From Poteriospumella lacustris (lineage: Eukaryota; Sar; Chrysophyceae; Chromulinales; Dinobryaceae), in the NCBI GenBank assembly GCA_008000375.1, contig SMOI01000301.1, forward strand, positions 1 through 37,436: a DNA stretch of 37,436 nucleotides, given 5' to 3'. This document shows positions 9,908 through 19,675 of the stretch, in pieces; the stretch's first letter is position 1, and every line of letters begins with the position of its first letter. Both the position numbers and the translations under genes were made by a program. Below the pieces are notes generated by a model that was not told the DNA's origin, searched no databases, and saw only the letters and a list, made by a program, of their open reading frames with translations.

Positions 9908-10614
9908 TTTACAAAACACTTCCTTAAGAAGATGCAATACCAACAACACCTCCGGCAACTCTTTGGCCGGAGTTTCCTGTGCTGAGTGAGTATTCGTGAC
10001 CTCCTCTGCCCAAGTCATCCTCGCCAGACTTGATAACGATGGACCGGCCAATGATGGAATGAGGGCCGATCAGCTTGACCAATCGATCTTCGATGTTTAC
10101 GTTGGCGACACCAGACTCATCTGCCTCGATATTTCCTGTGCACAAAAGAAGATAAGAGCTCACAAACCGTGCTTCGATCGATTGTTCACCATGAGACTTA
10201 CCGAGATCACCGACCATGCGCTCCTCATCATCAGGGGCACCGTGGTTGCGACCGAAGGGGTTGAAAATTCCTCCCGCCGTCACGAAGCCTTCCGTGAAAT
10301 CTCCAAAAACATGGATGTGAATGCCGTGCTTGCCCTGCAACCCACAAAACGCCATGTCAGCACCAGCGCAAAATTCGGCAGATGCCCCAGATGAACATCG
10401 AAAACTAAACTTACAGGAGTAAGACCCTTGATGGTTCCATCAATGCTTGTGGGGGCTTCTTCTTGAGCCTAGAAAGTGGTGTCACATGTGAGGCCGATTC
10501 TCAACGCGTCTCCGAACGGGGTGCTCGCCAATACCTGGTGGAGGATGAGGGTACCGTAAATACCCTCTCCGTTGATAACTGCGCAGCAACGAGCCATTTT
10601 TTCGATGTACAATC
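9908..10614 (-). repeat. Right arm of perfect inverted repeat carrying SOD-like gene 2
   Basis: Exact reverse complement of 8941-9647. The arm begins 17 bp before the start codon and ends 16 bp after the stop codon of the contained gene, so the identity covers little more than the gene body. Sequence just outside (10615 onward) differs from the flank of the left arm. Confidence 0.93.
9924..10597 (-). CDS. Cu/Zn superoxide dismutase-like protein lacking key metal ligands, copy 2
   Basis: Mirror copy of the gene at 8958-9631. Exons on the minus strand are 10535-10597, 10415-10468, 10202-10334 and 9924-10135, giving an identical 153-residue protein. All three introns are identical too, so the pair is either very young or kept identical by gene conversion. 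The same ligand losses apply (His63 to Ile, His80 to Met, His120 to Lys, both disulfide Cys lost). Its upstream region (10615-10886) is unrelated to that of copy 1, so the two genes could be expressed differently although their products are the same. The upstream region is shared with the divergently transcribed RING/B-box gene. Confidence 0.88.
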
Positions 10615-10886
10615 TCTTGAATCGATGTAGATTCTTCGCAGAACTGACGATAGAATCAGAGGAATAAAGAGTGGCCGATCGTGCCTATCGAAACCACAAA
10701 TCACCAAAGCACCAGACTTCCCAGAAGGAGTTTGTGTTGTTCTTTGAGCGTTACAACTTTTGCACTGCCCATTGCCCATAGTGATTCCACGCACGATTCC
10801 ACTGTGGCATTCTTCGATTCTTCGAGCTCGTTCAAGTTAGTTTGCTTAATTCATTACAATTTGAATGAGCGATATACAAATGGAAA
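10615..10886. promoter_or_regulatory. Divergent promoter, SOD-like copy 2 / RING-B-box gene
   Basis: 272 bp between the arm of the inverted repeat and the ATG at 10887, serving two divergent genes. It contains short TTCTTCGAA-like and GATTCC words but nothing I can name. Confidence 0.4.
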
Positions 10887-12558
10887 ATGTCTGAAGATCA
10901 TGAACTATTTTGCGTGAAGTGTGGTCGCGATTTTGAGTTGCCTCGTCGCCACATGCTTTTCCTTGGCGACCACGACTTTTCGCCAATCCCACGGCTTTTA
11001 CCTTGTCTCCATACTCTTTGTCATTCGTGCATTGAGGAACAGTATGAAAAAGATGATGCCCATACAGTATATTGTCCGAATTGCGACCACTCTGAACCAG
11101 TAAAGTTCGTCGACTTGCTTCCTCTCGATTTCACGACTTTGAAAGCGGTTGTAGCGAGCAACAATACCGAGTTGTTGGCCTGGTGTGCCAAATGTCATGA
11201 TCCTGTCGCTTCTGTCTCTTGGTGCGAGTCTTGCTCATCTGCACTGTGTGAATTCCATCATCAAGACCATATTCTCAGCGTGGACACATCTCGTCATAGT
11301 GTTGCCACGTTCAAAGAATACGTGGATCAGGGAAAACATATTGAGTTCAAGTTTCCCCCAATTTCCTGTCCCCAGTGTCCGCTTCAAGATTGTTCGCTGT
11401 ATTGCAATTCCTGCCTGCACTTGGTGTCTCCGAAGGCGTTCATCGAAAATCACAAGGATCATCGAGTGACGGGCTATGAAGAGACCATTCCCGAGATGGT
11501 GACAGCGGTTCAAGACACTGTGGATATATCTGATGGTAATCATATGTCGATTGGATCAAAGGTTCGAGAAATTCGGGAACGACTTGCCGCCTTGGAAGAA
11601 AACGAAACCACGAACGCTCAGTTTATAACCGAAACGTTTAATCGCATCAGGGAAACACTGAAGCAGCGCGAAACTACAATGCTTGAAAACTTATCGCGAG
11701 TGATCAGTTCTAATCGCCGAAAGCTGAAGGAGCACTTGCAAGAACTCATCTCGTTGGATGGGAAAATACAGAGAGTGACAAACTGCGGACGCTCATTGTT
11801 GCGGGATACCACACCCGGAAGTTCCAAGGTTGAACGAATGTACTTGGTGGCAGCAGCCGATTACATCGAATATCGAGGGGACTTTCTCAATGATCAACTT
11901 ACGCAGCTAATGTCTGAAGTTGATTCCCTTCGCGATCCTGTCTGTCATGTGCAGTTCGTGGACGATGATCTTGATGTCTTGCGTGGCATCGTCGACCGCT
12001 TTGGTGCGATGTCTACCGGATTGGAAGACAAGGAGCCTTCACTATTCGCCCCAGAGTCCTCAGATAACGATGATGATTCGAATACGGTTCAACCTTTAAC
12101 AGCGGATGAGAAGGCATTGGCGGAGGAGTTCAATATTTACTTCACAGTGAAACTAAGGTCAGTGCGTTAGTGTGATCGTGAGTCATTATGTTGATAGCGA
12201 TTTTTTTGCATAGAGACCAGCCACCTTCTACATCGTTGACACGAGGGAAAATGCCCAGATCGGCGTCCGTTGTCCATGGTATCGTTATTGAGGCTCGTTT
12301 GGTGAGAAGGAAGCCGGAGTCAACTGGCGCGGCGGTTCAACATGGCAGAGGAGTTCTCCTTGGGCAGATAGAAGTCCAAGAAAGGGTAAGAAAGATAGAC
12401 CATGGTCTTAAGGTTGATTGTGTTCTTATGTCCCTTATCACCACTAGGTGGACCGAGAAGTATTATCAAGGCACAAAATCAAAAGCTACTTTGAAACCGT
12501 GAAACAAGGTGGCCAATCGGTGCTGAAGGTCACCAAAGAAATTGTTCCTACATCTTAA
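10887..12558 (+). CDS. RING/B-box/coiled-coil (TRIM-like) protein
   Basis: Exons 10887-12157, 12214-12385 and 12448-12558 give 517 residues. The N-terminus is a C3HC4 RING finger with C9, C12, C40, H42, C45, C48, C63 and C66 and a long first loop. Two B-box-like Cys/His clusters follow (about 100-137, starting CAKCHDP; and about 161-192, starting CPQC and ending HKDH). Then comes a helical coiled-coil region (about 222-300, rich in Glu/Arg/Leu). This is the RBCC order of TRIM ubiquitin ligases. An acidic linker (388-400, SSDNDDD) leads to a C-terminal part whose start, FNIYFTVKLRD, resembles the opening of a filamin-type repeat, but the rest is not recognisable. The last two introns are inferred. 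A competing acceptor at 12216 gives a frame that stops at about 12290, so I prefer 12214. Likely role is E3 ubiquitin ligase; substrate unknown. Confidence 0.8.
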
Positions 12559-13080
12559 TTTTTGCCTATAATTGCGATGGTCGTCGTAGTTTGATGACTC
12601 TGTATTTATTGTACTTAGAAACAAGACAACCAGCGAACCGAATCAACTGCGTAGTATGTTTTGTTTATTCTTGATGTTCGGTGTAACTATTCATGTTGTT
12701 CACATTCGCTCGGAGTGAAGCGTTTTTCCCGAGGAACGTTTCTACATACAAACAATAGCGATGGATACGTTCGATGATTCGATGTACTCGTCAGTATAGT
12801 ACGGCGCCATGTATTCCTACTGTGTAGTACTGTAACATCGCGTGGATACACAGCAAGGAGCCCGTCATCATCATCGTCATCCAGCACTGGAATCCCTCCT
12901 CGGTCCGAAGCTCGAAGCCTATATCAAAGGACTAGATCTCCATGGAACTGCTGTCCAGTGCGATCAAACTGAGTCAAAACAGGATTGGAAGTCGATTGGG
13001 TGGATTGTAATTGGGTAGGCGATGAAGGCTATTTCATACCCCCATCAAAAAACGCAACTCTTTGACACAGACAAAGAGGC
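12559..13080. other. Intergenic region
   Basis: About 520 bp between two same-strand genes. It contains GTAGTACTGTAAC near 12824-12836, reminiscent of the GTACTG words elsewhere, and (ATC/GTC)n triplets at about 12867-12880. I see no gene. Confidence 0.5.
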
Positions 13081-14643
13081 ATGTTCATGCTGATATGTAT
13101 TTTGAGAGTGATTCTTGTCTTTCAGTTCGTTTTTAGCACTTACACTTTCATGATTCCGCGAAGATTTCTTGTAAATGGAGTTCTGTTCCGCTCAAGGCGG
13201 TGGTTGACCGGCACACAGAATCCCATCGTGTCTTTCGATGATCGAAAGGGAGGTAGAGCTTGTATGGATACTTGGATAAGTAATTTTATCAATCGTAACC
13301 TGTCTGACATAAAGTCTTTGGCGGCTTCATCACAACACGTTGGACAAACTCTTTCTTCTTTCCTTCGATTGCACTTTCCTGTCTCTGGCAAGACGGTGCA
13401 GCGTTTTTGCAACGATGGTGCGGTTAAAATCAATGGTCAATGTCGGTATCACAACTACCATTTACGGCCACACGATCAAATTGAGATCAACTTGACGTCT
13501 TTCCACCAAAGTACAATGAACTTGGTCTCGTCTCATAGATATGTTGATCGACTGCTCTCCTTCCACACGTCTCTCGTACGGAACGAGCTGAGCAACAGTC
13601 ATCGTCTCAGAGTTCTCTACGAAGATGATGACATTGCGGTGGTCTTCAAACCGGCAGGAATTCATTCTTCTCCGTATGAACATACGATAAAACGGCAACT
13701 GTTTACATTGGAAGATCTCTTGCCGTTGTTTGTCCAGCCACCAACGTCGTTGGCGAGTATGCGTGAAGCACTGCTCTTTCCAAAAGTTGCTCACCGTCTT
13801 GATTATCGAGTTCCTGGATGTATAATTGCCGCCAAAACAAACCTTGCATTGGTTTCCATCAACAACCAATTCAGCCATCACACGGTATCAAAGGAGTATC
13901 GGGCTATCTTGGCGGGGTCACTAGACTTGCAGCAATTACCAAACGAATTGGTGAAGCCTATCGGCTGCAATTCGCGCGGGCCCGTATGGCTTATCTCTAC
14001 ATCAACATCAAACGACTCCAGATCTGTCAGGTCAACAGATATTCCTGATTCTTCGACGTCGTTATCAATGTTGCAAGTGTTGGAATCGTCCGCTTGTAAC
14101 GTATACGGGTCATTACATCGCGTTTCCTTGTCGCCTATCACTGGCCGACGGCATCAACTGCGAGAGCACTGTGCACTTCTGGGGGCTCCAATCCTCGGGG
14201 ATGACCTTTATCATGACATTGGCTCTTTGCCGTCGTATTCGCAACGACGACAGCGGCTGTTGGAAATGAACTCGACCCACATCGACGACGACGGCGATGA
14301 TGAAGTCGTTGTCGAAGGAGATCAAGAGAGTAGCGACGTGGGAAATGCTTTGTCCAAAAGCAAAGTCCGTAAAAAGGTGGGTCTGTGCTTGATGTCGGTC
14401 GGGGTGAGCTTCCATCAACCGCATTCCACTGTGTCGGTGGAGTCCTCAATGGAGGAATGGCTACGATCGTGGTCTATGTCCTTTGCGAAGCCGGATGCAT
14501 CATGCGAACAAATAGCGTTGGATCATTCTTCTGACCTTGTCACAGTTCGAATTCCTGAACTTCCGAAGTATCAGACTATCATGGAACGTGCCCGAGAAGG
14601 TGCGAAATGGCAACAACACCAGCACAACAACTCTTTGCAGTAG
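13081..14643 (+). CDS. RluA-family RNA pseudouridine synthase
   Basis: A single exon encodes 520 residues, isomerising uridine in rRNA, tRNA or mRNA. An S4-like RNA-binding segment lies at about 85-140 (GKTVQRFCNDGAVKINGQ). The catalytic motif is HRLDYRVPGC (238-247), with the invariant Asp at residue 241. KEYRAILAG and the closing RluA signature TGRRHQLREHCALLGAPILGDDLYH confirm the family. The usual TSG after the catalytic HRLDxx is VPG here. The start at 13081 gives a hydrophobic leader; ATG at 13150 would begin MIPRRFLVNGVLFRSRR, a good mitochondrial presequence, and may be the true start. An acidic insert (IDDDGDDEVVVEGDQE) near residue 402 separates the core from an unrecognised C-terminal tail. 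Target RNA unknown. Confidence 0.88.
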   Translation: MFMLICILRVILVFQFVFSTYTFMIPRRFLVNGVLFRSRRWLTGTQNPIVSFDDRKGGRACMDTWISNFINRNLSDIKSLAASSQHVGQTLSSFLRLHFPVSGKTVQRFCNDGAVKINGQCRYHNYHLRPHDQIEINLTSFHQSTMNLVSSHRYVDRLLSFHTSLVRNELSNSHRLRVLYEDDDIAVVFKPAGIHSSPYEHTIKRQLFTLEDLLPLFVQPPTSLASMREALLFPKVAHRLDYRVPGCIIAAKTNLALVSINNQFSHHTVSKEYRAILAGSLDLQQLPNELVKPIGCNSRGPVWLISTSTSNDSRSVRSTDIPDSSTSLSMLQVLESSACNVYGSLHRVSLSPITGRRHQLREHCALLGAPILGDDLYHDIGSLPSYSQRRQRLLEMNSTHIDDDGDDEVVVEGDQESSDVGNALSKSKVRKKVGLCLMSVGVSFHQPHSTVSVESSMEEWLRSWSMSFAKPDASCEQIALDHSSDLVTVRIPELPKYQTIMERAREGAKWQQHQHNNSLQ

Positions 14644-14744
14644 AATCGAAACAAGAAAAGAAACTGTTTCACATGGTGTTTTACTGGTCGACGACTGCTA
14701 CTTGTGTAAATAAAATAATCAAAATTGCGCTCTTCAGAACGATC

Positions 14745-16380
14745 TTATCCGCTATGAGACGACTTACGCTTCAAAATCAGCGACGGTTGACGCTCGAACT
14801 TTTGATGATCGATGAAGGTTACCACGTCTTCATCTTCCATATCGGCTTGATTACCCGATGTAGAACGAGTACGGCCGTGGCGATGATGGTGGTGATGATG
14901 CTGCTGCGACTGCGTGTTGGTATTGGTGTAGTTGATGGTGGGGCTACCAGGTGACAGACGAGTCATTTCCGAGACAGTGTCACCTCCAACTTCCTCTTTG
15001 CCCGACCCACTGCGAGGCGAAGCGAAATAGGTATCCTTGATATCACGATACATTTGTCCCGTGGTGATATAGAAACCCAAGGCGGAAATGAGACCAAAGA
15101 GAATACCATCCGTAATCGAGAAGGTGAACGGCATGATCACCATCGTCAAAAATGCTGGAATCGCCTCGCTCATGTTATGCCAATCGATTTCAGGAGCTTC
15201 TGACATCATCATCGCACCAATGAGCATAGCAACAGGAGCGGTAGCCGTGACAGGGATGGATCCCAACAACGGGGCGATAGGCAACGCAATAATGAAGAGC
15301 AGACCAACCAAAATGGCGGAAATACCGGTACGACCACCTTCTTTGATTCCGGTAGCAGACTCGACGTAAACAATTATAGGAGTTCCTCCCGTGGCAGCAG
15401 ATATCATGGTTCCAACTGCAACGGCAGAAAAGGTTGCTTGTGAACCAGGGACGGTGCCGTCTGGTTCCACAACATTCGCCGCCTTGGCCATTCCGAAAAT
15501 AACACCACTAACATCAATCAAACCAATGAAAGTGAACGCTGCAATTCCGGGCAAGCATTTCATCAGCCGAATATCAGTAAAGGATAAGAACTGAGATACA
15601 TCGATGAAAACATTCGGCAATTGAACCCACGTGGACGGGTACGACGACTCGATCACCCACGTCACCACGGTCATGACACCAATACCAATCAAAATTCCAC
15701 CCTCTACTTGATGGAAGAGTAAAGAACCAATCAATATTAACCCCACCAATGGCAACCATACTTGATAGTGGGAGACGTCACCCAGGCCGACGATTGTCTC
15801 TTGATTGGGGACGACCATCTTCACTGATGTCATACCAACGAGAGCAATTTGCAGCCCCATACCAACAATGGTTCCGATTTTCACAGATCGAGGAATAAAG
15901 CTCATCAAACTTTCCGAAATTCGTGTAATAGAAAACACCAGCAGCAATGCACCAGCAATGAAAACGGATGTGAATGCTTCCTTAATGGTCAAGCCGTCAC
16001 CGAAGACCATTCCATAGGTCAAATATGTCGACAAACCAACACCAGGGGCCAGTCCAAGAGGAAGGTTGCTAAAATCATCATAAAGTCATCAAGTCGTCGA
16101 TGATCAGTGCTAAAACAGTGCAAGGTGACGACTGCCAATACACTCACCCGAAGTATCCCGTCAAAAAGCAACTGATTGCACTTGCAAGCGCCGTACTGAC
16201 GACGATAGAGTCAGCAGGTAGCCCCAACTTGCTAAGAAGCTGAGGATTCACCAGTAAGATATAACTCATGGTGAAGAAAGTTGCAAGTGCTGCTCTGATC
16301 TCTTTCGCCAAATCGGTGTTGCGTTCTCGGAAGAGAAACTTCTCTTCCATCCATTCCTTCCACGATCGATCCGCATTCAT
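14745..16380 (-). CDS. AzgA-type purine (adenine/guanine/hypoxanthine) permease
   Basis: Exons 16148-16380 and 14745-16068 (intron 16069-16147) join in phase 2 to 518 residues. Motifs of the AzgA branch of the NCS2 nucleobase transporters are present: ALATFFTMSYILLVNP in TM1, NLPLGLAPGVGLSTYL right after the splice, and the substrate-site signature YVESATGIKEGGRTG. About a dozen hydrophobic segments follow, ending before residue 430. AzgA proteins are proton symporters for adenine, guanine and hypoxanthine at the plasma membrane. The hydrophilic C-terminal tail carries an asparagine/glutamine stretch, HHHHHHRHGRTRS and an acidic segment, probably cytosolic. It is convergent with the pseudouridine synthase gene, 101 bp away. 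Confidence 0.93.
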
Positions 16381-16771
16381 TTCTCACTAAACTATGCTCG
16401 CAAGAAACACAAATACCGGGTACTGAATGTTTGTGCATCATTGTTCGATGTAGTTGCTTTGCCTTGATTGATTCTTTTCAAATCGACGTGCCCTCTCGTC
16501 TTCTCGACCAACCATCAATTTACCTACGTACATCTCCTGACAATTTTGATTGACCAATATATCTATTGTTCATATATTTAATGTACATTTCGTGCATCAT
16601 TCGTCCTTCATTCGTTCGTTGTCTCTTCGACTTATCTGTGACGGAATTCGTTTGAATTGATATGACGACGTGTGATATACTTAAAGCAAGGAAACATCTT
16701 TAACACAGAATTCATGTGTCAAGGGAGAGAATTCTGAAAATGGCAAACCTAAACTATCGCGGTACGTTCCT
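16381..16771. promoter_or_regulatory. Promoter of permease and 3' flank of YqgE-like gene
   Basis: 391 bp, AT-rich in the middle (ATATATCTATTGTTCATATA near 16557-16576). GACGTGCCCTC at 16495-16505 recurs at 21789-21799 upstream of other gene starts. No coding frame is supported. Confidence 0.4.
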
Positions 16772-17830
16772 TCACAGGGCTTCGATTTTAGTGTGGTCAA
16801 CGGTGTGGGGGATTAACGTGAAATTTCGGTATTTTTCTCCCAACGACTCGATGGCATACTGATAAACATCAACAGATCGTTCCACTTCGAGGCCATTCGC
16901 GTAACGCTTGTTGTTTGTATCGTAATTGGGCGTGTTGGTCTGCAGCAATGCGACCAACTTATCTGGCTCCGTTTCTGCGACCACCCAACATCCCGATTCA
17001 ATTTCTTCTCTCAATTGATCAGGTCTCCAACAACAGCAGCCCACAAAGAATTGGAATTCAGACTGTAAAGAAGGCTTTGAACCGATCTTGCTGAGAACTT
17101 TCTTAATCAAACCACCGGCATATAATGGCTGCGAGCAGAATGGAATCTCGAAACCGCCACAGTCGGGCAGCGTATGTAAGTACTGCAGTCGTCGTACCAT
17201 TCCTCCGAAAGCAACATTGGCGTCGCCAAAACTGGCCTTCATCTCCAGCGGAAGATTAACCACTGCCGGGTGCAAAGTATGCGATGTTGGACGATTGATA
17301 ACCAACCCGTAGCTCCCTTTCTCTGAGTTTTCTAATACTAAAATGACGCTTCTATGAAGAGCACCAGCCAAAAGCGGGTGTGCAACAAGAACATGTCCAG
17401 GTAGTACGTCGCTGCGTTCCTTGAACGGGATAAATCCCTTCGTTGGACCACCAATATCGTCTCGTTTGACTGTTCCGGTTATATCCCTTTTGTCGACTGC
17501 TTCTACAAGATCCTTGTAGCTCTTCCAAACGCTGGTTAATTTTCGCATCAAGGAAAGTCCCGCTTCCGTCTTAATCTGCACGCTTTCTGACGTTTGACGG
17601 CGGGCCTCGTTCCGAAGTACCTCTACAAACGCCGGAGACTGCGATGGTAGAGTGAGAACTTTGCGACCCAGAAGATTTTCTACCACTGAAGTATAGTAAC
17701 CCGCAATCGGGGAAGAATCTTCCGCCAAAACAGAACGATGAAGCAAGCACTTCGAGTTCGGATTTTGATCGAACTTTCTAGCTAATCGGTAGAGCGCCCG
17801 ATAAACGACGCGTTCAACCGGTGATTTCAT
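16772..17830 (-). CDS. YqgE/AlgH (UPF0301, DUF179) family protein with LYR-like N-terminus
   Basis: One exon, 352 residues. From about residue 140 it follows the DUF179 pattern: GHVLVAHPLLAGALHRSVIL, GSYGLVINRPT, VAFGGMVRR, LHTLPD, FFVGCCCWRPDQLREEIESGCWVV. The usual FxGYxGWxxGQL is FVGCCCWRPDQL here, with three consecutive Cys. The biochemical role of this bacterial-type family is not settled. The first 130 residues are extra to the bacterial length (about 187) and helical. They begin VYRALYRLARKFDQNP, which looks like the LYR motif of small mitochondrial assembly factors, and no clear transit peptide precedes it. Plant and algal members also have N-terminal extensions. The start at 17828-17830 is the only good ATG before the motif. 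Confidence 0.85.
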   Translation of the reverse strand: MKSPVERVVYRALYRLARKFDQNPNSKCLLHRSVLAEDSSPIAGYYTSVVENLLGRKVLTLPSQSPAFVEVLRNEARRQTSESVQIKTEAGLSLMRKLTSVWKSYKDLVEAVDKRDITGTVKRDDIGGPTKGFIPFKERSDVLPGHVLVAHPLLAGALHRSVILVLENSEKGSYGLVINRPTSHTLHPAVVNLPLEMKASFGDANVAFGGMVRRLQYLHTLPDCGGFEIPFCSQPLYAGGLIKKVLSKIGSKPSLQSEFQFFVGCCCWRPDQLREEIESGCWVVAETEPDKLVALLQTNTPNYDTNNKRYANGLEVERSVDVYQYAIESLGEKYRNFTLIPHTVDHTKIEAL

Positions 17831-18213
17831 TATAAACGGCTACCAAGTGATATAAAGTTATACATGTGACTGCTGCCCGCGTCAAAACGATGATGGCTTT
17901 GACCTTTCTGCCTCTGTGAGTCGACGAACGTTTGATCACCGAGGCCTGATCGAGTGACGAACGGCGAGTAACTCGATGCAAAACTCTCACCAAAAGATAT
18001 GACTATAATCTCTTTGTAGATGAACAATATGTACAATGGCTTTGTGCGAGTTCGTCGCACAGGTAACTGACACATGCAAGTATTTTGGCTTCATTAGAGC
18101 TTCTTTATCCGCCTTCATGCCATAAACCAAATGGTTGATTGTTAAAGCGACAACAACCGCCGCATTCTTCCTTCGAATAACTGTTTCAAAGTGGGAAAAT
18201 CCATTTTTTTCGG
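17831..18213. promoter_or_regulatory. Divergent promoter, YqgE-like gene / glycosidase
   Basis: 383 bp between divergent start codons. Open frames here lack family features and cross the likely promoter. Nothing specific is recognisable. Confidence 0.4.
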
Positions 18214-19675
18214 ATGAGAAATTGTCTTCTCCTTTTTGTGTGTGCTGCTTTAGGCCATCAGATCTTGGCCAAAATTTCTGGGCATACGTCTGGCTCGGTT
18301 CAAGACGTTGTCAACCTATGCTACTCCTATTTAGAATCTCATTTATGTGAAGGAACAAAATGGGAAAAGCCATTCCATTTCTATCGCCCGTCGCTGGACA
18401 AATACAGTCCCGATCAATGGCTGTGGGATTCGGGTGCTCACATGATTACATGGAGCCACAAAAATGCGTCCAATTCTATCTTGGATATGCGAACGATGCT
18501 TCAATTCCAGCAATCTGATGGTCGAATTCCAGAGCAAATTTATTGGGGTCCCCGCGATGCCAAAGGCGACGCTGCCATTTTAATGCAGTACTCGAACACA
18601 CAGTTCAATGACATCACGCAAATGCCCGTGTTGCCATATTCCCTCCGAGCCATATACAATGCAACTCACGATAAAGAAGTCCTCAAGGAGTTTTTGTATC
18701 CGCTGGTGAATTATTTTCAGTGGTGGAGAAACGTACGTGATTTTGGTGACGGATTGGTCGTTGTCATCCACAACTGGGAATCTGGATTGGATGGATCCCC
18801 GGCTTACGATCCTGCCTTCCATGTTTATGTGACGGAGTTGAACGAAACCAGCTTTTCTTGGCTCTACCCGAAATTTGATCAGTTGATTGGGATGTATCGC
18901 TTCTTCTACAACTGGGATATGCCTGAAATCCTTGGGCGTAAAGAAGCACCCAAAGTTCCCAGTCCTGACAAGATTGATTCGTGGTTCATGATGAAAGACT
19001 TGGCGGTGAACAGTGTCTATGCTTCGGGATGGAGAATTCTGGGTGAATTGGCCCAAGAATTGGAGGATGAAGGCACTGCAAACTACTGCTTCAGCCAATC
19101 GACTCTGTCAACCAATGCGATTCTCTCGAAAATGTGGATTCCTTCACAAAATCAATTCAACTCTCTTTACATTGACTGGGATGGTCAAGAAAAAGCCTCA
19201 ATTGCAAACACCATTCAGAATCTCTTCCCTCTCTTGCTGAAAGACTTGCCCGCGGACAAGAAAACGTCCATTGTGAACCAATTGAAAGATACTACCAAGT
19301 ACAATGCCCCGTACTCGGTTCCCACCGTGTCTATGGATGATCCCCAATTTTCTGCTTCGTTTGGCGTTGATTTGATGTGGCGAGGACCGGTGTGGGGATT
19401 CACTAACTGGTTTATCTTGGAAGGACTTGGCCTGCATGGAGAGCTTGATCTGCAAGCCTCCATTGTCAACAAGTGGGTTGATTTGGCGAAGCTTTCGGGA
19501 ATCTGGGAGCAATACAATCCATTCACCGGCGAAGGATACGGGTAAGTTACTCCTGTCGTTTCTTTACAGATTCCATGTACTGTACTTCAACACGACGAAA
19601 CTGTTTTGTAGACCGGAAGGATTGGGTATGAGCACACTTGTTTGTGATTACATTTACCGCTACGGAATGGTGTAA
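18214..19675 (+). CDS. Secreted glycoside hydrolase, GH63 / mannosylglycerate hydrolase-like
   Basis: Exons 18214-19541 and 19612-19675 (intron 19542-19611) join in phase 2 to 463 residues. The N-terminus is a good signal peptide (cut near residue 20, after HQILA). The (alpha/alpha)6-barrel signatures are YSPDQWLWDSGAHMI, LQFQQSDGRIPEQIYW, NWESGLDGSPAYDPAF with the probable catalytic acid Asp, MWRGPVWGFTNWFI, and YNPFTGEGYG..EGLG with the probable catalytic base Glu just before the splice. This arrangement is that of GH63-type enzymes close to mannosylglycerate/glucosylglycerate hydrolases, and more distantly trehalase (GH37). Substrates could be compatible solutes or alpha-glucosides or mannosides from outside the cell or in the secretory pathway. 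Exact specificity cannot be read. Confidence 0.85.

Noticed and set aside
12216-12291. Alternative acceptor giving PATFYIVDTRENAQIGV in the RING/B-box gene
   Set aside because: It looks faintly filamin-like but meets a stop at about 12290 and cannot reach the downstream exon without another intron. The frame from 12214 stays open and joins exon 3 in phase.
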